This document shows positions 30,964 to 40,569 of a stretch of DNA of 64,000 nt, piece by piece. The position numbers and the translations under genes are program-made. The stretch's first letter is position 1. Each line of letters begins with the position of its first letter. Below the pieces are notes generated by a model. The model ran no database searches. It saw only the letters and a list, made by a program, of their open reading frames with translations, and was not told where the DNA came from. This DNA is from Photobacterium obscurum. GTDB lineage: Bacteria; Pseudomonadota; Gammaproteobacteria; Enterobacterales; Vibrionaceae. The stretch spans positions 86,876-150,875 of the forward strand of contig NZ_JAKRRW010000014.1 in assembly GCF_026191635.1 (NCBI RefSeq), written 5' to 3'.

Positions 30964-33267
30964 ATGACCCAGTTAAGGCCATCAGTGAATAATCTTCCTT
31001 CTAGTGTTTATCTGCCGATCCGTTACATAACTTTAGTGACAATGATCACATTGCTGATGATAAGTTACTCATCAAGCGTTTTAGCCTCCGACAGGCCGAA
31101 AGTCGGTGTCGTGCTCGGGGGGGGGGGGGCGAAAGGTGCCGCCCATGTCGGGGTCCTTAAGGCATTGGAAGATATGCAGATTCCCGTTGATTATATTGTT
31201 GGTACCAGTATGGGGGCCTATGTTGGCGGCCTGTATGCCACGGGTATGAGTGCCGATGAAATCGAGGCGCTGTTGATTACCGAGGACTGGGAGAGCGGCT
31301 ATACAGACCGGGTCAAACGAAGCGATCGCAGGGTACGGGAAAAGCAGCAGGAGGACCGGTTTCAGATCAATAGTGAAATCGGGTTTGAGCTGTGGGAGCT
31401 AAAAGTGCCGAAAGGTTTTGTTCAGGGGCAGACGATGGGAGAGCTCCTGCGTTCGACCTCAGGTAATCTGCCGGCGATGGCGAGTTTTGATCAGTTGGCC
31501 ATTCCATTCCGGGCTGTTGCGACGGATATTGAAAATCTAGAACCTGTCGTCCTCGATAAAGGGGATCTGGCGGAAGCTATGCAGGCCAGTATGTCTATCC
31601 CCGGTGTGCTGCCACCGATGGAGCTGGGGGATAAATTACTGGTTGACGGTGGGATCACCAATAATTTGCCCGTTTCTGTCGTTAAAGAGATGGGCGCAGA
31701 TATTGTTATTGCGGTTGATATCAGCAATGAGTTCAAAACTCGTAACGAGCTCGACAACTATTTTGCAGTAATGGATCAGCTGACGGATTTCATGGTACGT
31801 GATAATGCGACTCGGCAGGTTAAGTTACTGACGGATAAGGATATATTAATCCGTCCGAATATTCGCGGGATCAAAACTAATGACTTTCAGCGAATGCCTG
31901 AGGCATTCGAAAGCGGCTATGCGACGACGATGGCGCTTGATGAGCAGTTGAAAGTACTGGGAAAGTCAATCTGGTATCAGGATTATATCGATCACAAGCA
32001 GCGACAGCGCCGCAGCCTCAATTATCTTGATGAGATCAGGGTCGATGATATTCAGTTGGTTAACCACAGCCATTATTCCGACCAGGTGCTGCTTGATCGG
32101 TTGGCGCTGGAGTCTGGAACCATGATTAGCTCTGAAGAGCTGGCGGAAAGTGTACGCAACTTGTATGCGCTGGATCGCTTTGAACGTGTTGATTACCGGA
32201 TTCAGAGTGAAGCGGGTAAAAATGTTGTTTTGCTCGATGTTAAAGAGAAGAGCTGGGGGCCGAACTTCATCGATTTGCGTTTTGCTTTGGAAGATGACTT
32301 CGAGAATAGTACTGACTACTCAATGGGGCTGGCATTTAATGTCACCGGCCTTAGCCAGGCGGGGGCAGAGTGGCGCACTGAGTTGGAATATGGCTCTGAT
32401 ACCCGGATTGCCACAGGCTTGTATCTGCCGTTTATCAAGGATCAGGAGTGGTTCAGTCTGATTTCGGCAGAGTATAAGCTTGCCGACAAGAATATAACAG
32501 GCTTCAATGATGAACCGAGCCTAGAAACGATTGATGACTTTCTGCCAGCTTCGTTTACTGATACCACCTTTGATACCTCTTTTGGCTGGCAGCCTGAGCT
32601 ATGGCATGAGATTAGGCTGGGCTTTCGCTATATTTATGGCATAACTGAGTTCCCGGGTATTCTCGATATTGGTAATGAAACGAGGAAAAGTCGGGTCGGT
32701 TATGTTCGCTATAGCCTTGATACACTTGATGATTTTACCTTGCCTAAACGGGGCAACCTGTTCCAGATAGAAGTCGCTGCATCCGATGACCGTGTTGAGT
32801 TTTCGGGCATTGAGAGTACGGATTTTGCTTTTCATCTTGATGCAAAATGGAAAGGGGCCTATACCTTTGGTGATCATACTCTGATGGGGAAAGCTGAGGT
32901 TGGGCGTATTAAGTCAGATTTTGATTTGCGGCTTGATCCCAAAGAAATCGGCGGCTTTTTGAATCTATCCGGTATCCCCAAAAACAGTATGTCGGGTAAC
33001 AACAAACTGTTTTCGGCCATGGTTTATCGCTATCACTTGCTGGATCAGGATTTCGGTTTGTTTAAGTCGACAGTGTATATCGGCAGTTCCTTGGAATGGG
33101 GCGGGGTCTATAACAACGAGGATATTCCGTTTGACGAGGCACCGCTGTACTTTGCCGGTAGTCTGTTCAGCGGTATCACCACCCCGTTCGGCCCGTTGAT
33201 TGTCGCTTACGGCCAGACGGAGCAGAACAATAGCGCCTTCTATTTATTCTTCGGCGGGGCACTGTAG
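30964..33267 (+). CDS. PlpD-like type Vd autotransporter: patatin phospholipase with POTRA and outer-membrane barrel
   Basis: The 767-residue protein has a hydrophobic export signal ending near VLAS (residue 41) and a patatin lipase domain. The oxyanion loop is GGGGAKG (52-58), the nucleophile Ser82 is in GTSMG, and Asp228 is in the DGG motif. A POTRA-like segment at about 350-420 is followed by a C-terminal Omp85-type barrel of about 340 residues ending in FFGGAL. This is the layout of P. aeruginosa PlpD (type Vd secretion). Four consecutive GGG codons plus the next G make a 13-G tract in the oxyanion loop, suggesting phase variation. A second possible start, at 31042, would give a more ordinary signal peptide. 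Confidence 0.9.
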   Translation: MTQLRPSVNNLPSSVYLPIRYITLVTMITLLMISYSSSVLASDRPKVGVVLGGGGAKGAAHVGVLKALEDMQIPVDYIVGTSMGAYVGGLYATGMSADEIEALLITEDWESGYTDRVKRSDRRVREKQQEDRFQINSEIGFELWELKVPKGFVQGQTMGELLRSTSGNLPAMASFDQLAIPFRAVATDIENLEPVVLDKGDLAEAMQASMSIPGVLPPMELGDKLLVDGGITNNLPVSVVKEMGADIVIAVDISNEFKTRNELDNYFAVMDQLTDFMVRDNATRQVKLLTDKDILIRPNIRGIKTNDFQRMPEAFESGYATTMALDEQLKVLGKSIWYQDYIDHKQRQRRSLNYLDEIRVDDIQLVNHSHYSDQVLLDRLALESGTMISSEELAESVRNLYALDRFERVDYRIQSEAGKNVVLLDVKEKSWGPNFIDLRFALEDDFENSTDYSMGLAFNVTGLSQAGAEWRTELEYGSDTRIATGLYLPFIKDQEWFSLISAEYKLADKNITGFNDEPSLETIDDFLPASFTDTTFDTSFGWQPELWHEIRLGFRYIYGITEFPGILDIGNETRKSRVGYVRYSLDTLDDFTLPKRGNLFQIEVAASDDRVEFSGIESTDFAFHLDAKWKGAYTFGDHTLMGKAEVGRIKSDFDLRLDPKEIGGFLNLSGIPKNSMSGNNKLFSAMVYRYHLLDQDFGLFKSTVYIGSSLEWGGVYNNEDIPFDEAPLYFAGSLFSGITTPFGPLIVAYGQTEQNNSAFYLFFGGAL
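31117..31129 (+). repeat. Homopolymeric G13 tract inside the patatin gene
   Basis: Thirteen consecutive G residues encode Gly52-Gly55 plus the first base of Ala56, exactly in the catalytic oxyanion-hole motif. At this length the frame is open for all 767 residues. Gain or loss of one G would truncate the protein before the nucleophile serine. Confidence 0.95.
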
Positions 33268-33514
33268 TGGCAATAGGTATAGCCTAAAGTCGTAGTGTGG
33301 TACGTCATAATTATGCTGAAAGTGTGAATGTTGTAAAAAGAGGGTGGATTTTAATTTTAAGTTAAAAATGCTATGCTGGCTGAACGGTTTTGGTCTCTTC
33401 TGCGCGTATTTAGCTCTGAATTCATGGAATAATACGGCGCGCATTGAATGAAGAGATCAATCACTTCCAAGGATGTTTGGCCATTAGGCCAAACCGAAAT
33501 AAGAGGAATATGTC
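33268..33514. promoter_or_regulatory. acnB upstream region with leader hairpin at 33475-33494
   Basis: The 247-bp gap ends with a perfect 8-bp stem, GTTTGGCC-ATTA-GGCCAAAC, lying about 8 bp before the acnB ribosome site AAGAGG. A hairpin this close to the start could affect translation or mRNA stability. No T-tract follows, so it is not a terminator. A promoter was not assigned with confidence. Confidence 0.5.
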
Positions 33515-36112
33515 GTGCTTGAAGCCTACCGTAAACACGTCGAAGAGCGTGCTGCAGAAGGAGTTGTTGCGAAACCACTCGATGCCGAGCAGGTTGCCGC
33601 TCTGGTTGAGCTACTGAAAAATCCACCAGCGGGTGAAGAAGCCTTCCTGCTTGATCTATTAGAAAACCGTATTCCCCCAGGTGTAGACGAAGCGGCCTAT
33701 GTAAAAGCCGGTTTCCTGGCTGCACTAACCAAAGGTGAGGCTAGCTCACCGATTGTCAGCAAAGAAAAAGCAGCCGAGTTATTAGGCACTATGCAGGGTG
33801 GTTACAACATTGAGCCACTGATCTCCCTACTTGATGATGCGGAACTTGCCCCTATTGCGGTCAACGCGCTTTCCCATACCTTGCTGATGTTTGATGCATT
33901 CTATGACGTGGAAGAGAAAGCCAAGGCGGGCAACGAGTTTGCCAAGCAGGTGATCCAGTCATGGGCTGATGCTGAGTGGTTCCTGTCTAAGCCAGAGCTG
34001 GCAGAAAAAATCACTTTGACCGTATTTAAGGTAACTGGCGAGACAAACACCGATGACTTGTCTCCGGCACCGGATGCCTGGTCGCGTCCAGATATCCCGC
34101 TTCATGCCTTGGCAATGTTGAAAAATGACCGTGACGGTATTAAACCAGATCAGCATGGTTCCATTGGCCCGGTTAACCAAATTGAAGCTCTGAAAACAAA
34201 AGGCCACCAGCTGGTCTACGTTGGTGATGTTGTCGGTACCGGTTCATCGCGTAAGTCGGCGACGAACTCCGTGCTGTGGTTTATGGGGGATGATATCCCA
34301 TATGTACCAAACAAGCGTGCCGGTGGCTATGTGCTGGGCGGTAAGATCGCGCCAATCTTCTTCAATACCATGGAGGATGCCGGCGCACTGCCTATCGAAG
34401 TGGATGTTACTGCGCTGAACATGGGCGATGTGATTGACGTTTACCCGTTCAAAGGTGAAGTGCGTCGCCACGACACTGACGAAGTGGTATCGACGTTTAC
34501 CCTGAAGACCGACGTACTGATCGACGAAGTGCGTGCCGGTGGCCGTATTCCGCTGATCATCGGCCGCGGCCTGACAGACCGGGCACGCCAGTCGCTAGGC
34601 TTGCCGTCTTCTGAGGTTTTCCGTCGCCCTGGTGCGGTTGAAGATACCGGTAAGGGCTACAGCCTTGCGCAGAAGATGGTCGGTAAGGCATGTGGTGTCG
34701 AAGGCGTTCGTCCTGGTACTTATTGCGAGCCTAAAATGACCACTGTCGGCTCCCAGGATACTACCGGCCCGATGACCCGTGACGAACTGAAAGATTTGGC
34801 CTGCCTTGGCTTCTCGGCAGAGCTGACCATGCAGTCTTTCTGTCATACCTCGGCCTATCCGAAACCAATCGATGTAAATACTCATCACACATTGCCTGAT
34901 TTCATCATGAACCGTGGTGGTGTTGCATTGCGTCCGGGCGATGGTGTTATTCACTCTTGGCTAAACCGTATGCTGCTGCCTGATACTGTCGGTACCGGTG
35001 GTGACTCGCATACCCGTTTTCCTCTGGGGATTTCATTCCCTGCGGGCTCTGGGCTGGTGGCATTTGCCGCTGCAACAGGGGTGATGCCGCTTGATATGCC
35101 TGAATCTATTTTGGTTCGCTTTAAAGGTGATATGCAGGAAGGGATCACCCTGCGTGATTTGGTTCATGCCATTCCTTACTATGCGATTCAACAGGGTCTA
35201 CTGACAGTTGAGAAAGCAGGCAAGATCAACGAATTTTCTGGCCGCGTACTGGAAATCGAAGGGGTTGAGCACCTGACGGTCGAGCAGGCATTTGAGCTTT
35301 CAGATGCATCGGCTGAACGAAGCGCTGCCGGTTGTACGGTGAAGCTGTCTGAAGACTCGATTGCCGAGTACCTCAACTCTAACATCGTGATGCTGAAGTG
35401 GATGATCGCCGAAGGTTACGGTGACCGCCGTACTATCGAGCGTCGTATCACTGCAATGGAAGAGTGGCTGGCCAATCCTGAGCTGATGGAAGCGGATAAA
35501 GATGCTGAGTACGCTCATGTGATCGAGATTGATCTGGCTGATATCAAAGAGCCGATCCTTTGTGCGCCGAACGATCCGGACGATGCGCGCTTGCTGTCTG
35601 ATGTTCAGGGAACTGAAATCGACGAAGTGTTTATTGGCTCTTGTATGACCAACATCGGTCACTTCCGCGCGGCGGGCAAGCTACTTGAGAAGTTCGGTGG
35701 TCAGCTAGATACCCGCCTGTGGGTAGCACCGCCAACCAAGATGGATAAAGATCAGCTAACGGAAGAAGGGTACTACGGTATCTTTGGTCGTGCCGGGGTG
35801 CGTATCGAAACTCCGGGCTGTTCGCTATGTATGGGTAACCAGGCGCGTGTTGCAGATAAATCGACAGTCATGTCGACTTCGACCCGTAATTTCCCGAACC
35901 GTCTGGGTACCGGTGCCAATGTTTACCTGTCCTCGGCTGAACTGGCTGCCGTTGGTGCGATTCTTGGCCGTATCCCGACCAAGGAAGAGTATCTGGAGTA
36001 TGCCAAGCAGATCGATGCTACGGCGGCTGATACCTACCGTTACCTGAACTTCCACCGTATGGATAGTTACACAAAGAAAGCGGATGATGTGATTATTCAG
36101 GCTGCGGTTTAG
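33515..36112 (+). CDS. acnB: Bifunctional aconitate hydratase 2 / 2-methylisocitrate dehydratase
   Basis: AcnB is the main TCA-cycle aconitase, a [4Fe-4S] enzyme that also acts in the methylcitrate cycle and can bind mRNA as an apo-protein. The 865-residue length and near-complete similarity to E. coli AcnB are clear: N-terminal HEAT-like domain [14 protein letters not shown], then [19 protein letters not shown]. Cluster cysteines are in [10 protein letters not shown] and in [10 protein letters not shown]. The start codon is GTG with AAGAGG upstream; an ATG 5 bp before it is in another frame. Confidence 0.97.
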   Translation: MLEAYRKHVEERAAEGVVAKPLDAEQVAALVELLKNPPAGEEAFLLDLLENRIPPGVDEAAYVKAGFLAALTKGEASSPIVSKEKAAELLGTMQGGYNIEPLISLLDDAELAPIAVNALSHTLLMFDAFYDVEEKAKAGNEFAKQVIQSWADAEWFLSKPELAEKITLTVFKVTGETNTDDLSPAPDAWSRPDIPLHALAMLKNDRDGIKPDQHGSIGPVNQIEALKTKGHQLVYVGDVVGTGSSRKSATNSVLWFMGDDIPYVPNKRAGGYVLGGKIAPIFFNTMEDAGALPIEVDVTALNMGDVIDVYPFKGEVRRHDTDEVVSTFTLKTDVLIDEVRAGGRIPLIIGRGLTDRARQSLGLPSSEVFRRPGAVEDTGKGYSLAQKMVGKACGVEGVRPGTYCEPKMTTVGSQDTTGPMTRDELKDLACLGFSAELTMQSFCHTSAYPKPIDVNTHHTLPDFIMNRGGVALRPGDGVIHSWLNRMLLPDTVGTGGDSHTRFPLGISFPAGSGLVAFAAATGVMPLDMPESILVRFKGDMQEGITLRDLVHAIPYYAIQQGLLTVEKAGKINEFSGRVLEIEGVEHLTVEQAFELSDASAERSAAGCTVKLSEDSIAEYLNSNIVMLKWMIAEGYGDRRTIERRITAMEEWLANPELMEADKDAEYAHVIEIDLADIKEPILCAPNDPDDARLLSDVQGTEIDEVFIGSCMTNIGHFRAAGKLLEKFGGQLDTRLWVAPPTKMDKDQLTEEGYYGIFGRAGVRIETPGCSLCMGNQARVADKSTVMSTSTRNFPNRLGTGANVYLSSAELAAVGAILGRIPTKEEYLEYAKQIDATAADTYRYLNFHRMDSYTKKADDVIIQAAV

Positions 36113-36155
36113 GAGCCGGAAGAACAGGTTCTGGAAAAAGCAGGACCTAGGTAAG
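36113..36155. repeat. Heptad-repeat island F (short) after acnB
   Basis: This short remnant contains GGAAGAACAGGTTC and the module GGAAAAAGCAGGACCTAGG, matching pieces of islands B, D and E. A further GATCCTAGAAAC lies at 36231-36242, on the other side of the acnB terminator. Two CTAG tetramers occur. It lies between the convergent genes acnB and the glycerate kinase gene. Confidence 0.7.
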
Positions 36156-36177
36156 CAGAATAGTCGTCTTTCAATAT

Positions 36178-36216
36178 AAAAAGGGGTAAGTCAGCTTTTG
36201 ACTTACCCCTTTCTTT
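36178..36216. terminator. Bidirectional terminator between acnB and glycerate kinase
   Basis: A perfect 14-bp stem, AAAGGGGTAAGTCA (36180-36193) with its complement at 36199-36212, encloses a 5-nt loop. A and T runs on the two sides allow it to end both convergent transcripts. Confidence 0.92.
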
Positions 36217-36244
36217 AACTAAATTTTGTAGATCCTAGAAACAG

Positions 36245-37381
36245 TTACCGCTTTCCTACCGTCAGCATTGCCGCGACATTGCGTGCAGTCATCTGGACAT
36301 TAAATGCGGCTTCTTCCAGTGCATCGCTCAGTACCATCGCACGAGGCACGACGCTAAATACTGCATCAATACCATGGTCGTAAACCACGTCGCAGTCATC
36401 GGACAGGCAGCCGGCAATACCAATAACCGGGGTGTGGAACTTCTTGGCGGTACGGGCTACGCCAATCGGTGTCTTGCCGTGAATCGTCTGGCTATCGATA
36501 CGCCCCTCGCCGGTGATTACCAGATCCGCGTCGGCGACAACTTCCGTTAGGTTGACCGCATCCATCACAATGTCGATCCCCGGGCGAAGGCTGGCATCCA
36601 GTAGGCCAAGCAGTGCGGCACCCAAGCCGCCCGCGGCTCCGGCTCCGGCCATCTCTTTGATATCGCGATCCTGCTGGATTCGGATCACCTCCGCATAATG
36701 GGCAAGGTTGGCATCAAGTTGTTTGACCATCTCAGCCGTCGCGCCTTTCTGCGGGCCAAATACCTGCGAAGCACCTTTCGGGCCGCACAGTGGATTATCG
36801 ACATCACAGGCAACTTCAAGTTTGATTTTTGCCAGGCGAGGGTCGATATCGCTGGTATCAATATGCGCCAGGCGCGCCAGTTCACCACCGCCAAAGCCAA
36901 GCTCGTTGCCATCGGTATCCTGCAGCTTGATGCCGAGCGCCTGAGCCATCCCGATACCGCCGTCATTGGTTGCGCTGCCGCCAATGCCGACAATAATATG
37001 TTCAACCCCGCTATCGAGAGCCGCCTTGATCAGCTCACCGGTACCGAAAGTCGTGGTGAGCAGCGGGTTACGCTGTTCTGGCGTAACCAGATGCAGGCCG
37101 GAAGCGGCGGCCATTTCGATGATCGCGGTTTTGCCGTCACCCATCAGGCCGTAGAAGCCGTCGACGGGCTCGCCTAGCGGCCCGGTTACACGGCATTCGA
37201 TGACTGTTCCGTCGGTGGCATCAACCAGTGACTGTACGGTGCCTTCACCGCCATCGGCCATTGGCAGCTTGTGGTATTCCGCGTCAGGCAGAACCTGACG
37301 GAAGCCGGCTTCGATTGCTGTGGCAACTTCCATTGCCGTTAGGCTTTCTTTATATGAATCTGGAGCAATAATAATTTTCAT
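36245..37381 (-). CDS. garK: Glycerate 2-kinase (GarK/GlxK family)
   Basis: This kinase phosphorylates D-glycerate, feeding products of sugar-diacid or glyoxylate metabolism into glycolysis. The 378-residue protein starts MKIIIAPDSYKESLTA, with PMADGGEGTVQSL, GIGGSATNDGGIGMAQALG and VITGEGRIDSQTIHGK, all typical of the GarK/GlxK type I glycerate kinases. It is the third gene of a minus-strand set, cdaR-gntP-garK, 12 bp after the permease, so glycerate or a related acid is the likely transported substrate. GarK and GlxK cannot be told apart by eye. Confidence 0.9.
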   Translation of the reverse strand: MKIIIAPDSYKESLTAMEVATAIEAGFRQVLPDAEYHKLPMADGGEGTVQSLVDATDGTVIECRVTGPLGEPVDGFYGLMGDGKTAIIEMAAASGLHLVTPEQRNPLLTTTFGTGELIKAALDSGVEHIIVGIGGSATNDGGIGMAQALGIKLQDTDGNELGFGGGELARLAHIDTSDIDPRLAKIKLEVACDVDNPLCGPKGASQVFGPQKGATAEMVKQLDANLAHYAEVIRIQQDRDIKEMAGAGAAGGLGAALLGLLDASLRPGIDIVMDAVNLTEVVADADLVITGEGRIDSQTIHGKTPIGVARTAKKFHTPVIGIAGCLSDDCDVVYDHGIDAVFSVVPRAMVLSDALEEAAFNVQMTARNVAAMLTVGKR

Positions 37382-37393
37382 GTTGAGAACCTC

Positions 37394-38662
37394 TTAGACG
37401 AACAGGCCGAAGACACCGAAGATTAGGGTTGAGACGGTGGCGATCATCAGGCCGACAGCAGACTCGTAAGGAATAAGTTTCAAGCGCTCTTTAATATCCA
37501 TGTGTACGGCACCGCCTGTCGCATGGAAGAAGCTACCGTGTGGCATATGGTCCATAACCGTTGCGCCGGCATGGATCATTGCAGCACCGGCCAGAGCAGG
37601 CACACCGAGCTCTAGAATAGTGTGGCTGAATACGCTGGCGGCAACTGCAGTACCGGCGGTGGTCGAGGCGGTAGCCAGTGCCATCATCGAGCCAGAGATA
37701 GGTGCCAGCAGGTAAGACGGCAGGCCAGAAGCGGTCAGTACATCAATCAGACCGTCTTTCAGGCCCGAGTTGGCAATGATGCCGGCAAGAGTACCGGTAC
37801 CAAGAAGCATCACGGCAACCGGCGCCATCCGGGTCAGGCCTGATACCGCAAAATGGTTGGCATCACGGAAACGCCCCATGACCAGTGCCCCGACCAAGCC
37901 GCCCAGTGGCAGGGCGATAAGCGGGTCGACATTGAGACCGGCAATTGGGCGCAGCGCCAATAAGGCGATGGCAATCAGCGGGGCGACAATAGAGGCGCCA
38001 AAACTCGGCAGGCGGCTATGGTCAACAGCAACCACTTCGTGGGCTTCTACCTTGCTGCCTTTGTTAACCAATTTCTTGGCAATGATATAGGCCAGTGCCA
38101 TGCCGAACAGGCCTGGGATCACGCCGGCGGCCATGACCGAGGTCAGCGGGACATTGAAGGCATCAGCGGCCGCAATGGCGTTAGGGTTCGGCGACATTAC
38201 GTTACCGGCCTTACCACCACCGATCATTGCCAGCAGGATCGCCATTTTCGACAAGTCGGCACGGCGGGCGATAGCCAGTGCAATTGGTGCAACAGTGATG
38301 ACGGCAACGTCGACGAAGACACCGACTGCGGTCAGGATCATGGTTGCTACTGCCAGTGCCAGCAAGGCTCGGGTTTCGCCGACCTTTTTCACAATGGTTT
38401 CGGCAATAGAAGTCGCAGCCCCTGATTCAATGAGCACACCGGCCAGAACACCTGCGGCAAGAATACGCAACACCGCCGTGACAATGCCTTGGGCACCGCC
38501 AATCATCAAGTTGACGGTATCAGTAAGAGAAACGCCACCGACAATACCGCCGACCAGGGCGCCGATGATCATACCGTAGGCGGGTGGGACCTTTTTCAGG
38601 ATCAGTGAAATTGCGACGATCAGTGCGGCAAGCGCGCCGAGGGTTGATACTTCTACCATCAT
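37394..38662 (-). CDS. GntP-family organic acid permease
   Basis: This is an inner-membrane symporter of the gluconate permease family. The 422-residue protein has about twelve membrane segments and the family signature GGGKAGNVMSPNPNAIAAAD. Two ATGs are adjacent (38662 and 38659); neither has a strong ribosome site. Linkage to glycerate kinase and a CdaR-type regulator points to glycerate (or a sugar diacid) as substrate rather than gluconate; this is inference from context. Confidence 0.88.
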   Translation of the reverse strand: MMVEVSTLGALAALIVAISLILKKVPPAYGMIIGALVGGIVGGVSLTDTVNLMIGGAQGIVTAVLRILAAGVLAGVLIESGAATSIAETIVKKVGETRALLALAVATMILTAVGVFVDVAVITVAPIALAIARRADLSKMAILLAMIGGGKAGNVMSPNPNAIAAADAFNVPLTSVMAAGVIPGLFGMALAYIIAKKLVNKGSKVEAHEVVAVDHSRLPSFGASIVAPLIAIALLALRPIAGLNVDPLIALPLGGLVGALVMGRFRDANHFAVSGLTRMAPVAVMLLGTGTLAGIIANSGLKDGLIDVLTASGLPSYLLAPISGSMMALATASTTAGTAVAASVFSHTILELGVPALAGAAMIHAGATVMDHMPHGSFFHATGGAVHMDIKERLKLIPYESAVGLMIATVSTLIFGVFGLFV

Positions 38663-38727
38663 TCAAACCATTAAAAGTAATACGATAGCGGCAAATGTAC
38701 TCAGTAATGATGATTGATGCTTTGGGC

Positions 38728-38751
38728 GAGGTGACAAATAATTACCACCTC
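38728..38751. promoter_or_regulatory. Inverted repeat GAGGTG-N12-CACCTC in the cdaR-gntP gap
   Basis: A 6-bp inverted repeat flanks an AT-rich centre upstream of the permease gene. It could be a weak hairpin at the end of cdaR or a second regulator site. Nothing stronger can be said. Confidence 0.35.
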
Positions 38752-38763
38752 ACCATTGGTTTT

Positions 38764-38779
38764 TTGTGCATCTGCACAA
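38764..38779. promoter_or_regulatory. Candidate CdaR operator upstream of the gntP-garK pair
   Basis: A perfect 16-bp palindrome, TTGTGCA-TC-TGCACAA, lies between cdaR and the permease gene. Position next to a CdaR-family gene and upstream of its likely targets suggests an activator site. The motif assignment is inference; I cannot confirm the CdaR consensus from the window. Confidence 0.5.
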
Positions 38780-38790
38780 TTTGGTTTTTT

Positions 38791-39945
38791 TCAGCTGTGA
38801 TTGAGTACGGCAAGATATAAACGGGTTTTATCACTTATATTGTTGAAATTTAATGATGTTTCTTGTTCTATCTTTTCCAGCCGGTAGCGAAGAGTGTTGC
38901 GGTGAATATGAAGGGCTGCGCACGTTTGAGCTAAATCACAATTTTGGAGAAAAAATGCCTGGAGCGTTTTGAGTAATATGCCACGAGGGTCATTTCGCTT
39001 GAGCCTGGCCAATGGCTGGCATAATTGCTCGTGGCGCCAGCTGTCACTCCTGACGGCACTGAGCAGTACCGGTAAGATATGATCTTGATAGAACATCACT
39101 TGGTTCTTGTTACTTGAGCGGTTGTTATGACTCTCCATCGTGGCTTTGGCCGTCATATAGGATTTTGACAGCCCTTGCAGGGTCGGGAAGTAATCGCCCA
39201 GTGCCATATGGATGGTAAAATTCCCTTCCTTGGCAATTCTCCGCAGCAGTTTGGTGATCCGCTTCTGCTCCAGTGATTTTGACCAACCTTCAGCCTCTAA
39301 AGAGATCGGTTTGAGTACTACCACCTCGTTCATCGAGACCGAGGCAATACCGACCAGGTTGTCACGTTCAGGGTATTCGAGCAGGTGAACCAAGTGCTGA
39401 AGGTGTTCGAGCGACAGGTTCTCTCCCTGTTTGGGAAAGACCTTTACAATGGCGGCTATACGCGGCTGGGACAGATCCAGATCGAGTCGTTCCGCGATAG
39501 AGAGTAACTGGTTTTCATTGAGTTCCGAGCCTTGGATCAACTGTAGGACCAGTTCTTCCCGGTGGCGTTTGTTCCACTGTACCTGGGCCATTAGGGCTGC
39601 CTGCTCGACAATCAGCTCGGCGGTCATCTTGACCAGTTCGCCGTAGTTACGGACCTGCTCAGGCTCGCCTGAAATACCCACGACGCCGATAGTCTGGCCT
39701 TGAAATACGATCGGCAGGTTGATCCCGGGTTTGACCCCCTTTAGCTGCAGAGCCGTCGCGGAGTCTATTTCTACAACCCGGTGGTCATTGAGTGCCAGAA
39801 TAGCCCCTTCGTGACGCTGGTTAAGGCGCTTTGGGTCGCCAGAGCCGATGATCCTGCCATGCTCATCCATAACATTGACGGAATAGCGGAGAATTTTCAT
39901 GGCGCGTTCGACAATCTGTCGGGCAATTGTGGCATTCAGTTGCAT
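38791..39945 (-). CDS. cdaR: CdaR/SdaR-type sugar diacid regulator
   Basis: CdaR activates genes for uptake and use of galactarate, glucarate and glycerate. The 384-residue protein has the N-terminal diacid-recognition domain (about 1-135, with RYSVNVMDEHGRIIGSGDP and GQTIGVVGISGEPEQVRNYG). A variable middle follows, then a C-terminal PucR-type helix-turn-helix (CAALHIHRNTLRYRLEKIEQ, about 345-365). It is transcribed on the same strand as the permease and kinase genes, which it probably controls. Confidence 0.92.
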   Translation of the reverse strand: MQLNATIARQIVERAMKILRYSVNVMDEHGRIIGSGDPKRLNQRHEGAILALNDHRVVEIDSATALQLKGVKPGINLPIVFQGQTIGVVGISGEPEQVRNYGELVKMTAELIVEQAALMAQVQWNKRHREELVLQLIQGSELNENQLLSIAERLDLDLSQPRIAAIVKVFPKQGENLSLEHLQHLVHLLEYPERDNLVGIASVSMNEVVVLKPISLEAEGWSKSLEQKRITKLLRRIAKEGNFTIHMALGDYFPTLQGLSKSYMTAKATMESHNNRSSNKNQVMFYQDHILPVLLSAVRSDSWRHEQLCQPLARLKRNDPRGILLKTLQAFFLQNCDLAQTCAALHIHRNTLRYRLEKIEQETSLNFNNISDKTRLYLAVLNHS

Positions 39946-40074
39946 TCTTGTTCCAGATCCTGAAAATGTGCGGGCTTTGTAATGATTAGTCCGGGGCCTT
40001 TGATACCTCGTGACTTTACTTTTATTGTATCAAGCTTGGGGCTGGGTACGGAATGATGATGATTGAGGATAGCT

Positions 40075-40443
40075 ATGGACTATGAATTTAAGAAAAATAC
40101 CCTGGACGGTAGCTATCACGCCATTTTTTCAATGGGCCACGAGGCTTTGGGTCGCTGGTTGATTGAAGAGGTCGGTAAAGATTTTGACAAGATTGATACT
40201 ATCCTGGCTCAAATTGGTGCACTAAAGAATAGTACCCGGGAATGGCGTCAAATTGGTGAAGACCTGACCCTGAGTCTGCAGGACAACGAAGCCTTGGTTC
40301 AGGCTAACTATTTGTTTTCGGAAGATGATACCGAGCTAGACGAAGACATGAATTTTTATGATGAGGAATGCATGTCGTTGTGTGGTTTTGAGGATCTTGA
40401 GCAAATGCTGCAAGCCTGGCGTGCATTTGTGACCCGCTTCTGA
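40075..40443 (+). CDS. yacL: YacL family protein (UPF0231)
   Basis: The 122-residue protein is recognisable as YacL: MDYEF start, [14 protein letters not shown], then a very acidic segment ending in [21 protein letters not shown]. Its function is not established; in many gammaproteobacteria it sits immediately after acnB, whereas here the glycerate genes intervene. The ATG at 40075 has GAGGA six bases upstream; an in-frame TTG at 40063 overlaps that ribosome site and is rejected. A terminator follows. Confidence 0.9.
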   Translation: MDYEFKKNTLDGSYHAIFSMGHEALGRWLIEEVGKDFDKIDTILAQIGALKNSTREWRQIGEDLTLSLQDNEALVQANYLFSEDDTELDEDMNFYDEECMSLCGFEDLEQMLQAWRAFVTRF

Positions 40444-40484
40444 TCTATCGATCTCTTTCAATCCAAAATTGCTTCTTTTCAGTG

Positions 40485-40517
40485 AAAGGGCTGCACTACA
40501 ACGGTGCAGCCCTTTTT
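40485..40517 (+). terminator. Rho-independent terminator after yacL
   Basis: A perfect 12-bp stem, AAAGGGCTGCAC (40485-40496) with 40504-40515 and a 7-nt loop, is followed by a T run. The inner arms form an NtrC-type site, listed separately. Confidence 0.9.
40492..40508. promoter_or_regulatory. Candidate NtrC enhancer site for glnK-amtB
   Basis: TGCAC-N7-GTGCA matches the core of the NtrC consensus (TGCACC-N5-GGTGCA, GCAC and GTGC arms exact). It ends about 60 bp upstream of the sigma-54 promoter element, a normal enhancer distance. It coincides with the stem of the yacL terminator. Confidence 0.65.
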
Positions 40518-40569
40518 CTGTTTTATTGCTTTTGATGTTAAGTGACTGAATAAAAACAAAATAAAAAGT

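Noticed and set aside
31117..31129. G13 as a frameshifted pseudogene
   Set aside because: At 13 G the frame is open through all 767 residues with every catalytic motif present, so the gene is intact as given.
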